Below are positions 27,977 to 36,368 of a stretch of 45,152 bases of DNA, one piece after another. The DNA lies in NCBI GenBank assembly GCA_012837835.1, contig DUQK01000058.1, positions 1 to 45,152 on the forward strand, in the 5' to 3' direction. The translations under genes were made by a program, and so were the position numbers. The notes beneath the pieces were generated by a model. That model was not told the origin of the DNA, made no database searches, and saw only the letters and a list, made by a program, of their open reading frames with translations. This DNA comes from Christensenellaceae bacterium. Its GTDB lineage: Bacteria > Bacillota > Clostridia > Christensenellales > Aristaeellaceae. Each line of letters begins with the position of its first letter. The stretch's first letter is position 1.

Positions 27977-29623
27977 TTACCTGATCAACTGATAGGCTTC
28001 ATTACCTTCGTCAATAACCTCCTGCAGACCGCGTCCCTTCAGTTCCTCGTACTTTGCAAAGAAGTCATCCACGGATAGCTGACCAGCAACGCACTGATCG
28101 CGCAGAGTACATATACCGGCGGAACCGATAATCAACTCACCGCGATACTCAATGTACGCTTCGGTTTCTAGTGTGGGGGGCATCGGATAGTAATGGCCCT
28201 TGTTTACACCCTCACTATTAAGTCCATTCCAGAAAGACTTATACGCAGCGTTCAGGTTCTCAAGAGTTTCGCCAGCAAACAGGCACTGCATAAAGGCGTT
28301 GGTTTCCCACAAACCGCCAAAGGGCTCACATTCCATACCTATTGTACGGTAATCGGTGAAACCATTCTTCACAATCTCCAAATTCAGAGTGGGTACACCT
28401 TCAACCACGTTATAGGTCAGACCCTCGATGCCGTAGTTGTACAACATGATGCCTTCCTCAGAGAATTGCCAGTTGAAGAACTTCAGGATATCCTCTACCT
28501 TACCATCAGCTTCTGCCTTGGCAGTGATGCAGTTTAGCCTGGTAACAGCACGACGTTCCTGTAACCAAGAATCGCCATTAGGACCAGTGATAGGGGCGCA
28601 GCACTCAAACAGCGCATCCTCAACACCCATAGCCCATAACTCCTCCGTATGTGTCTGAGACATCTGGGCCCATGTAAAGCACGAAGCACATATATTTGCA
28701 GACATGGTATTGTACATATCAGCCTGTTTGCGGGTCACAAATTCGGGGTCTATGATACCGTCAGCGTATAGCTTCTGAACCTCTGTCAGGAAGTTTTTGT
28801 AGTTGGGATGATCATAGACCATGGTGTAGGTGCCATCGTCCAACACGCAGAACTGCGCGTCATCGGATGCCTTGATGCCAAATGCATTCAGCAGGGCATG
28901 CAGTGCACGCTCGCCACTCTCGCCCATTTCTAGAACCAATGGGATTTCGTCGGCATTATCACCGTTACCATTGACATCGTTGTCTCGTACACCATACCAG
29001 AAAGCTTTCCATTGCTCCCAAGTTTCGGGGGTCTCAAAGTCAATTACGCCCATTTCCTTCAATTTAAGTGCCCAATCCTTACGGTAAGTCATACTCTGGG
29101 ATCCAGGAACATTTACAATTGTAGGGATGGCGTAAATATGACCGTCGGCAGAACGCCAATTGTCCATACGATCTTCGCCTACAGCCGCAACCACGTTGGG
29201 GATTAGATCCAAATAATCGTCCAGTGGGATAATGGCGCCTTCATCAGCAAGACCGGCAATACCGAACGCACCAGGCTGAATGACGTCGGGCAGATTATCT
29301 AAGCCTCCAGCAAGGATGGTGGAAACCACAACAGCATACCCGTCGCTTGTGCGCCAGTCAATGTCAAAATGGACACCCGTCATCTTTTCAATTGTGGGAA
29401 AATAGTATCCACCATCAAAAGTAGTTGGATACTGGTTGTAGTGGATGCCGACCATCTTAACGTTTAGGTCTCCGTCTACATAGAACTCATCGCTCTTCTG
29501 CACATCCGCATCTACCCACCAGTTCGCTTCCATACCACCGACAGCATCGGTGCTGGTAGCAAAGACTGAGGTGACACTTAGCAGTATTGCAAGCATCAGA
29601 ACTAGAGAAAGGATTTTTTTCAT
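27977..29623 (-). CDS. Oligosaccharide ABC transporter substrate-binding protein, LplA/YtcQ type
   Basis: A large binding protein of 548 residues. The signal peptide MKKILSLVLMLAILLSVTSVFA has no lipobox cysteine, so it may be secreted or tethered in another way. The mature part has LNVKMVGIHYNQYPT, TGVHFDIDWRTSD, LPDVIQPGAFGIAGLADEGAIIPLDDYLD, and RKDWALKLKEMGV followed by ETWEQWKAFW, typical of the LplA/YtcQ family. A DVNGNGDNADEIPL loop looks like a calcium-binding site. Members carry plant oligosaccharides such as rhamnogalacturonan fragments or xylan and galactan pieces. ATG 29623 follows AAGGAGG. It is the last gene of the importer operon; a hairpin follows. Confidence 0.93.
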   Translation of the reverse strand: MKKILSLVLMLAILLSVTSVFATSTDAVGGMEANWWVDADVQKSDEFYVDGDLNVKMVGIHYNQYPTTFDGGYYFPTIEKMTGVHFDIDWRTSDGYAVVVSTILAGGLDNLPDVIQPGAFGIAGLADEGAIIPLDDYLDLIPNVVAAVGEDRMDNWRSADGHIYAIPTIVNVPGSQSMTYRKDWALKLKEMGVIDFETPETWEQWKAFWYGVRDNDVNGNGDNADEIPLVLEMGESGERALHALLNAFGIKASDDAQFCVLDDGTYTMVYDHPNYKNFLTEVQKLYADGIIDPEFVTRKQADMYNTMSANICASCFTWAQMSQTHTEELWAMGVEDALFECCAPITGPNGDSWLQERRAVTRLNCITAKAEADGKVEDILKFFNWQFSEEGIMLYNYGIEGLTYNVVEGVPTLNLEIVKNGFTDYRTIGMECEPFGGLWETNAFMQCLFAGETLENLNAAYKSFWNGLNSEGVNKGHYYPMPPTLETEAYIEYRGELIIGSAGICTLRDQCVAGQLSVDDFFAKYEELKGRGLQEVIDEGNEAYQLIR

Positions 29624-29683
29624 GATATAAGTCCTCCTTTTTATTATATTCTCACGGGCTCAACCCGTAAAAACTCAACTTGT

Positions 29684-30643
29684 TTATCCTTTAACAGCCC
29701 CCAGCATAACACCGGATATAAAGTATCGCTGGATAAATGGATAAATGGAAATCATTGGAATCATGGATACGACCAGTACCGCGTTTTTAACTTGTGTACT
29801 AAGCGCCGCAACACCTTTGTGCGCCGTGGTCTGGCTTAACGTTGTCAAGTTACTAGTGGAGCTTTCCGCAGCCAGAACCAAGGATTTCAGCTTTAGCTGT
29901 AGGGTATGATTTTTGGTGCTGGAGATCAAAATCAGAGGATTCATATAGTCGTTCCAGTGCCCAACAATCACCCACAGCGCTACGGTTGCAATCACAGGTT
30001 TAGATAACGGAATAATCAGCCTGAACAAGATAGTAAAGTCGTTCGCGCCATCAATTCTTGCGCTTTCCACAACAGAGAAGGGAATTGAGTTGAAATAACT
30101 ACGGATGATAACAACATTATAAGCGCTAATCAATCCATTTAGAATCAGCGCCCAAAGCGAATCATACAGACCAAGATTTTGAATCGTCAAAAACAATGGC
30201 ACGATACCGCCTTGAAACCACATGGTAAACATAATGATAACAGAGTACAATTTCTTACCATAAAATTGACCATAAGCCAGCGGATATGCTGCTATGCATA
30301 ATGCTATCAAACTCAGCGCGCAGCCTCCGAAAGCGACAATCGCACTATTTAGGATGGAGCGCCACAGCTCCGAATCCTTAAATATAGTAACATACGCCTG
30401 AGGATTGTAACCAATGGGATAGAAGGTAACGTTTGCCGCCATGACCTCTGTTTCGGAACTCATAGAAATCGCCAGTACATTGAGCACAGGATATAGCAGA
30501 AAAACCAGCAAAAGAGCCATAAGAATGATGTTACATACGTTAAAAACTTTCTCGCCTGTTGAGCGTTTGATGTAATCTTGATCATACTTTACCTTACGTA
30601 AAATTATCCTTTTTCCTGTAGTGGTTTGAACAGTATCCTTCAT
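29684..30643 (-). CDS. Oligosaccharide ABC transporter permease, LplC/YtcP type
   Basis: A permease of 319 residues. After a charged N-terminus it has the first membrane span (FNVCNIILMALLLVFLLYPVLNVLAISMS) and five more. The ATPase-docking EAA loop is ESARIDGANDFTILFRLIIPLSKP. The C-terminal phrase YPFIQRYFISGVMLGAVKG is the hallmark ending of this permease group. ATG 30643 has GAAGGGGGAA upstream, 14 bases after the LplB stop. It pairs with the LplB-type permease to form the channel. Confidence 0.93.
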   Translation of the reverse strand: MKDTVQTTTGKRIILRKVKYDQDYIKRSTGEKVFNVCNIILMALLLVFLLYPVLNVLAISMSSETEVMAANVTFYPIGYNPQAYVTIFKDSELWRSILNSAIVAFGGCALSLIALCIAAYPLAYGQFYGKKLYSVIIMFTMWFQGGIVPLFLTIQNLGLYDSLWALILNGLISAYNVVIIRSYFNSIPFSVVESARIDGANDFTILFRLIIPLSKPVIATVALWVIVGHWNDYMNPLILISSTKNHTLQLKLKSLVLAAESSTSNLTTLSQTTAHKGVAALSTQVKNAVLVVSMIPMISIYPFIQRYFISGVMLGAVKG

Positions 30644-30657
30644 TTTTCCCCCTTCCG

Positions 30658-31617
30658 TTAGAACAGCGAAATCTCGGAAACTTTTTTGCTGATTGAGTTT
30701 GCAATCAGAACCAAAATAACAGAGAGCACAGAGTTAAACAGACCACCCGCCGTTGCCAAGCCGTATTTTTGGCTTTCTATACCCACCTTATATATATAAG
30801 TAGGTAGCATCTCCGAAACCTGCAGGTTCAAGGTATTCTGCAACAAATATATCTTGTCGAACACACAGTTGAGCATCTGACCAATCTGCATTATCAGCAG
30901 CAGAACAAAAGTAGGAAGTACCCCGGGAATAGTTATATATAACGTTTGCTTCCAACGATTTGCTCCATCAATGCGCGCTGCCTCATACAATGTTTGATCT
31001 ATACTGGAGATGGCAGAAATATATATGATAGCATTCCAACCTACCGTCTGCCACACGCCAGATACGATGTTGATACCATAAAAATAATCGGGATTGGAGA
31101 GGAAGTTGATGGGTGTTTTTCCCAATAGCTTATAGATCTTGGCTAATGTACCCAGCGAAGGTGAAAGGATATTATTAATCATGCTAACCAAAACGACCGT
31201 AGAAATAAAGTGAGGCATATATGAGACTGTTTGCACAATTTTTTTGTAGGGCTTATTGCGAACCTCGTTAAGCAATAGCGCAAATATCATCGGCATGGGA
31301 AAACAAATCAGTAGGCTTAGCGAATTCAGCGTCAATGTGTTTCGAATATATCGCCAAAGCTCCGGACTGCTTAACATTCGCTCAAACCATTTAAGTCCCA
31401 CAAACTTAGAACCTTCAAAACCCTTAAGGAGCTTAAAATCATATAAGGATGCACGCAGAAAATACATGGGAAGATATTTAAAAAGCACCATGTAAATCAG
31501 CACGGGAACTACCATCATATAGATATAACGGTTCAGCCATATGTTGTTAAAAACACGTTTTCTCATGGATGAAGAATTAAAAACCGTGTCTTTTGTTTTT
31601 TTCGCAACTGTGCTCAA
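30658..31617 (-). CDS. Oligosaccharide ABC transporter permease, LplB/YteP type
   Basis: A permease of 319 residues with six membrane spans. Landmarks are NRYIYMMVVPVLIYMVLFKYLPM, MIFALLLNEVRNKPYKKIVQTVSYMPHFIS and the EAA loop EAARIDGANRWKQTLYITIP. The start is TTG 31617, supported by AAAGAGG eight bases upstream. It is first in the operon LplB-LplC-LplA; no ATP-binding gene is present, as is usual for this importer class, which borrows a shared MsmX-type ATPase. A perfect TATAAT promoter precedes it at 31686-31714. Neighbouring regulators are the LacI-type gene directly upstream and the AraC gene at 10.4 kb. Confidence 0.93.
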   Translation of the reverse strand: MSTVAKKTKDTVFNSSSMRKRVFNNIWLNRYIYMMVVPVLIYMVLFKYLPMYFLRASLYDFKLLKGFEGSKFVGLKWFERMLSSPELWRYIRNTLTLNSLSLLICFPMPMIFALLLNEVRNKPYKKIVQTVSYMPHFISTVVLVSMINNILSPSLGTLAKIYKLLGKTPINFLSNPDYFYGINIVSGVWQTVGWNAIIYISAISSIDQTLYEAARIDGANRWKQTLYITIPGVLPTFVLLLIMQIGQMLNCVFDKIYLLQNTLNLQVSEMLPTYIYKVGIESQKYGLATAGGLFNSVLSVILVLIANSISKKVSEISLF

Positions 31618-31685
31618 ATCAAAAACCTCTTTCTCAACTATTTATCCATACAACAATAAATTCTATTTTTATATTCATCTTGGAC

Positions 31686-31714
31686 ATTATAACGAAAAAT
31701 ATTCATTTATGCAA
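31686..31714 (-). promoter_or_regulatory. Sigma-A promoter of the Lpl-type importer operon
   Basis: On the minus strand TTGCAT (31714-31709) and a perfect TATAAT (31691-31686) are 17 bases apart, leaving a leader of about 60 bases before TTG 31617. The -35 box is weak, which would suit regulation. Confidence 0.6.
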
Positions 31715-31842
31715 TACCCGAGAAATCAAAATGGATTCTCCATACTTGGAAACGCTGTTGTTTTTCCTTTATTTATCAAAGGTTATTCGCTGTTGAGGCT
31801 TCATGTTTTTAATATTTACGGAATTATTCCACAAAATATTTT

Positions 31843-32976
31843 CTATATTATATGCTTGCTACGACAAAATGTAAGAAAATCAATAAATTCCGATGTACAC
31901 AAACATCCCACCAGATTCATAAGCCGCTTTTTACGATACTGTAGGGCAGATGCAGTAAGATACAGCTCCTGCTCCATGTTGTTCAGAGACAGCCCCTCAA
32001 GCAATCCCTCAATTAAGCACATATCCGTGACATCACAAGCGTTCAGTAATGCTTCAGCACGCATCAGTTGCTCCGCCTCGGGGTCACTGTAAAAGTTTAT
32101 AGCGCTTTCAAATGCATCTGCATCGCTGTTTGGCAGAGTGTTCGCCGTAGTTTTCGCAACACAGGCTGTGGAGGCACGCACTATCAGTTTGCTACGCACG
32201 CGTGCGGATACGCTGGCTGTAGCAGGTACCTTACACAGATGTGAAAATAGAAGAACCGCTTAGCGACCCAACTCAGTATGATCTAACGTAGCAATGGTCA
32301 GCGGCGGATTGACTCGCTCCGAAATTATGGAATCACCAAAAGCCGCCATGTAAAGATCCTCAGGTACGTGTATGCCGTCACGATTAAGCATACTCAGCAA
32401 CGAAACACCTACAATATCATTGGCGCAGATCACCGAATTAAATCGCTTTATTTGTTGACGGAATTGATTATAACATGCCTGCAGATCTGCAAAATTATAA
32501 AATACATCTTCTGTTCCCGGGTGACCTATATGTGACTTCCAACGCCGGAAAAATCGCAATTTGATATTATCCGCCGAGGAATTGGGGTTATAACCATACA
32601 TGGCGATCCTATCCCGGGCACAATCTACCGAGAGGTAGGTGAGCAGATGATAAAGTGCACCAACATAGTCCATACGTACCATGCCAGACGGCAGTGACGT
32701 TTCAGCGGGATCAAAACTAACAAAAATGGATTCAATTTGCCGGGCGTTAAAGAAAGTCAGCGCCTTAGGCATCCACGAAATTGAAGTTCCAATCACAATT
32801 AACATGCGCCTTTCCATACCAAAAAGCGCGTCATAATCTATCGTTTCATAGGATTCCGCATTTAGTGTCACGATTTTATACTTACGTCGGGTTGCTTCAC
32901 GCGTAATACCCTCCATAGTCTGTTTTGCCCAAAAATAGCTTCGAAAATTTGGTTCCGTTAAAACAGGAATCAACAC
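31843..32976 (-). pseudogene. LacI-type sensor regulator without N-terminal HTH, interrupted by one TAA
   Basis: GTG 32976 follows AGAGG, and the protein begins directly with the sugar-binding fold: MLIPVLTEPNFRSYFWAKQTMEG, ITREATRRKYKIVTLN, VICANDIVGVSLLSML, VPEDLYMAAFGDS, PPLTIATLDHTELGR. The usual N-terminal LacI helix-turn-helix is missing. After LGR an in-frame TAA (32260-32262) occurs where LacI proteins usually have a residue such as Gln. The same frame then continues AVLLFSHLCKVPATASV and SKLIVRAST, the normal end of the fold. An extra helical C-terminal region follows (EGLLEGLSLNNMEQELYLTA, then SALQYRKKRLMNL) to 31843. That tail resembles a helix-turn-helix and may be the DNA-binding part. 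Likely targets are the adjacent importer operon and the divergent 33178 operon. The full-length protein would be 377 residues. Confidence 0.75.
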
Positions 32977-33088
32977 ATCTACAACCTCTTCATGCTTTAA
33001 TTAATTTTATCGTACCATAAATTTAAACGGATATCAAATGTACAGAAAGCGAATCAACTTTTTTGGAAAAAGTCCGCTAACTTTCCCT

Positions 33089-33117
33089 TTGTTTGTACCA
33101 ATGACAGATGCTATACT
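33089..33117 (+). promoter_or_regulatory. Sigma-A promoter of the second glycan operon
   Basis: TTGTTT (33089-33094) and TATACT (33112-33117) have 17 bases between them, with a leader of about 55 bases to ATG 33178. It lies in the divergent spacer with the LacI-type regulator, a common place for local control. Confidence 0.6.
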
Positions 33118-33177
33118 TATACTGAATATGATAGACTCAATAGGGAAAATTGACGCCTTTGTAGGGGGTATTTTTAA

Positions 33178-36100
33178 ATGCAAAAAGTGATTGTGACAGA
33201 TGAAACCCGACTTATGCCTACTTACGATTCTCCTGCAGCAGAAGAGCTGCCCATGTTTGCTGAAAACCGTGTACACCAGCGTTCCAGCGGAAACCCTTAT
33301 CCCTGTAAGGTCGTAATGCGGGTAAATCGGGAACACAGGAGCGAAAAACCCATTCGCATTATCACCTTGGAAAACGAATATCTTCGCATTGAATTGATGC
33401 CCGAGTTGGGAGGACGTATCTATTCCGCCTTTGACAAACGTACCGAGTATGATTTCTTTTATAAGCAACATGTTATAAAACCCGCTTTGATTGGTTTGCT
33501 TGGAAGTTGGATTTCAGGTGGCTGCGAGTTCAATTGGCCATGTCACCACCGCCCCAGCACCTATATGCCTGTGGACGTGAGCATTGAGGAGCATCCGAAT
33601 GGTGCGGTCACTGTATGGATGAGCGAAAACGAACCGTTGAACCGAATGAAGGGCATGGTAGGCATCTATCTTGCTCCCGGCGAGGCACGCTTTGACACTA
33701 AAATGAAAATTTATAACCGCACAGCAACTCGGCATTCCTTTCTGTGGTGGGAAAACGCTGCTGTTCCCGTCAATCAACAATATCGGTTGGTTTTTCCGCC
33801 CGATGTAACATACGTTCAATTTCACTACTGTAAAGATGTCGCTAGCTACCCAGTCGCCGGCGGGGTATACAACGGCATTCGTATGGGTGACGGTGTAGAT
33901 ATTTCCTACCACAAAAACACACACCAGCCCACCTCATATTTTTGTGCCGAATCAAAATACGATTTTTTTGGAGGCTATGATGAGGGTAAGCGCTGTGGTG
34001 TAATTCACGTGGCTGATCATACCGTTTCCGTCGGAAAAAAAATGTTCACTTGGGCTTACAACCAGCTGGCCTCAAGTTGGGAAAAAGCTCTGACCGATAC
34101 GGATGGAGCTTATGCGGAACTAATGGCAAGTTCCTATTCTCTCAATCAGCCAGACTTCACATGGCTGATGCCATATGAGGGGAAGGAATTCAGCCAGATG
34201 TGGTATCCCATTGGTGATATCGGCACACCACTGTGTGCCTGTCGAGAAGCGGCTATTTCTATTCACAATGGTGAATTACGACTTCAGGCAACCGTTGCAT
34301 TAAATAACGCCGAACTGGAAATCAATGAACAACGATTCCCGTTAAATGTTTCTCCCAAGTGCAACTTTAGTACAGCCATAGACGGCGACGTGTTGTCTTT
34401 TATACTCCGCTCCTCGGATGGTTCTGTTTTGCTTAAATATACTAAGCCTAATAACAGGACTGTTCGAGAAATGCCAGCTGCACTCCCAGACAATCCCTCA
34501 TTAGACAAGCTGTACACTGCACAAGAGTTGTATCTTATGGGTGTTCATGTAGAACAGTACAGGGACCCAGCTACCCGTGCCGAAGCATACTGGCGAGAGG
34601 CAATCCGTCGCGACCCGGAATATGTACCTGCCCTTACTTCCCTTGCAAACAGCGAGCTAAATCATTTTCGTTTTGACTCTGCATACGATTTGGCAATGCG
34701 TGCGTGGAAGAAGATTACTACACGTAATTTCCATCCTGAAAGCGGCGAACTGCAATATGTGTTGGGTCGTATCCTGGAAGCACAGGGTGAAGACGATCAA
34801 GCTTGGGAATGGTACATGCAATCTGCATGGACGCAAAACAGTCGTAGCCGCGCGCTAACCCGCGCCGCAATGATAAAGGGCCGCCAAGGTGACCGCACCA
34901 CGATGGGAAGGCTGGCTGAAGAGGCACTTAAAGAACACACGCGTAACGAAACCGCTCAGCTGATGCTAGCACTCAGCCATACCAAAGACCCTGAAACCAT
35001 GAACGATGTACTAAATCGTCTCTGGGAATACGACCGACTAAATCCTGTTTGCCGTGCCCTGCAGCATGGTGCTATTCCCTCTTTCTATCACTCGCTGCAA
35101 AGCGATGCCTGTCAAACGCTTCTGGACGTTGCAGAGGATCTAGCCGACATGGGCGAAGTTCAATTCGCCTGTGAACTGCTGAAGAATCTGCCAAAGAAAT
35201 GCGCCCAAACAGAATATGTACTTTGGTATCTTTCCGGCGATCCGGATGCCCTGCAAGCCGCCGCAAAGCTCGGAAACGGGATCGCTTGGCCATCTCGCAT
35301 GCTAGAGTATAAGGCCTTGACAGCAGCTATTCATGCTGCGCCGGAGGATGCAAACGCTCGCAATCTTCTTGCCTGCCTTTTGTATCATCATGGCCATTAT
35401 CAGCAAGCGGAAACACTGTGGGAGCAAGCATACGCTCTTGCACCGGAAAGCTACCAATGTCTACGTAATATGGCTATCGCCCGTTACAGCCACCTCAACC
35501 GCCGTGATGAGGCATTAGCGCTACTAGATAGGGCACTGGCACTTAAGCCCCATGACAGCCAGCTGGTCTGGGAGAAAGCTCATGTGATGCTGTATACCAG
35601 TCAGAATCCAAATATTGTAGCAGCATTTCTGATAGAGGAAAACAATCTTCGTGAGGATGTCACGATTGCGCTATGCCATGCGTTAAATCTAGCTGGTCGC
35701 CATAAAGAGGTACTTAAAATCATGCGAAGTAAACGCTTCACCCCCTGTGAGGGCGGTGAGCACGCTGTAGCTGAGCAGTATATGTTTGCCCATCACGCAT
35801 TAGGACGAAAAGCGTTGGTTTCCGAAAAAATTCAAACGGCACTGGAACACTTCCAACAAGCACAGGTTCTCCCTGACAATCTTGGCGCCGGACTCTGGAA
35901 CGATGTGTTGCTGGTGCCCCACCGCTACTTTGAGGCCGTATGTCTACAAAAGCACGGCATGAAAAACGAAGCAGCCAGATTATTGGATTGGATCCTACTC
36001 CATCAGCAGGATTATTTTACAGATATGCACCTTCCGGAACTGCCCTGCTGGCAGGCCATGGCTCGTACCTTGCATTGCGGATATGTACCAAAGGCACGTG

Positions 36101-36351
36101 AACAGATCGCTGCTCATCTGCGTGCTCAGGAGAGTGCAGCTACTGCGATTGATCCTGGATACGGAAAAACAACGCCATTTTTCATTTCCTATATGGAGGA
36201 TACCAAGAAACTTCGCACAGCGAGGGTGGACTGGCAGTGTGCTATGGCATACTTTGCTGCAGGTGATACACAAACTGCCACTAAATTAGCCCAAAAATCC
36301 CTGCAAAACGATCCCACTAACCTGTATGCTACGCTTTTTTGTAACTCATAA
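33178..36351 (+). CDS. DUF5107 protein with long TPR array
   Basis: The protein has 1057 residues, cytoplasmic, with no signal peptide. Residues about 40-370 are the DUF5107 beta-sandwich: LRIELMPELGGRIYSAFDK, GGCEFNWPCHHRPSTYMP, FLWWENAAVP, MFTWAYNQLASSWEKALTD and AYAELMASSYSLNQPDF. The remaining 650 residues are mostly helical TPR repeats, for example AEAYWREAIRRDPEYVPALTS, ARNLLACLLYHHGHYQQAE and ALALLDRALALKPHDSQLVWEKA. Such an array usually mediates protein contacts. The paralogue at 11519 has the same domain but a much shorter tail. ATG 33178 follows AGGGGGT. It leads the operon with GH39 (17 bases on) and DUF6259. A mutarotase-like fold suggests carbohydrate binding or hydrolysis, not proven. 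Confidence 0.88.
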   Translation: MQKVIVTDETRLMPTYDSPAAEELPMFAENRVHQRSSGNPYPCKVVMRVNREHRSEKPIRIITLENEYLRIELMPELGGRIYSAFDKRTEYDFFYKQHVIKPALIGLLGSWISGGCEFNWPCHHRPSTYMPVDVSIEEHPNGAVTVWMSENEPLNRMKGMVGIYLAPGEARFDTKMKIYNRTATRHSFLWWENAAVPVNQQYRLVFPPDVTYVQFHYCKDVASYPVAGGVYNGIRMGDGVDISYHKNTHQPTSYFCAESKYDFFGGYDEGKRCGVIHVADHTVSVGKKMFTWAYNQLASSWEKALTDTDGAYAELMASSYSLNQPDFTWLMPYEGKEFSQMWYPIGDIGTPLCACREAAISIHNGELRLQATVALNNAELEINEQRFPLNVSPKCNFSTAIDGDVLSFILRSSDGSVLLKYTKPNNRTVREMPAALPDNPSLDKLYTAQELYLMGVHVEQYRDPATRAEAYWREAIRRDPEYVPALTSLANSELNHFRFDSAYDLAMRAWKKITTRNFHPESGELQYVLGRILEAQGEDDQAWEWYMQSAWTQNSRSRALTRAAMIKGRQGDRTTMGRLAEEALKEHTRNETAQLMLALSHTKDPETMNDVLNRLWEYDRLNPVCRALQHGAIPSFYHSLQSDACQTLLDVAEDLADMGEVQFACELLKNLPKKCAQTEYVLWYLSGDPDALQAAAKLGNGIAWPSRMLEYKALTAAIHAAPEDANARNLLACLLYHHGHYQQAETLWEQAYALAPESYQCLRNMAIARYSHLNRRDEALALLDRALALKPHDSQLVWEKAHVMLYTSQNPNIVAAFLIEENNLREDVTIALCHALNLAGRHKEVLKIMRSKRFTPCEGGEHAVAEQYMFAHHALGRKALVSEKIQTALEHFQQAQVLPDNLGAGLWNDVLLVPHRYFEAVCLQKHGMKNEAARLLDWILLHQQDYFTDMHLPELPCWQAMARTLHCGYVPKAREQIAAHLRAQESAATAIDPGYGKTTPFFISYMEDTKKLRTARVDWQCAMAYFAAGDTQTATKLAQKSLQNDPTNLYATLFCNS

Positions 36352-36368
36352 AAAAGGAGGTAGACAGC

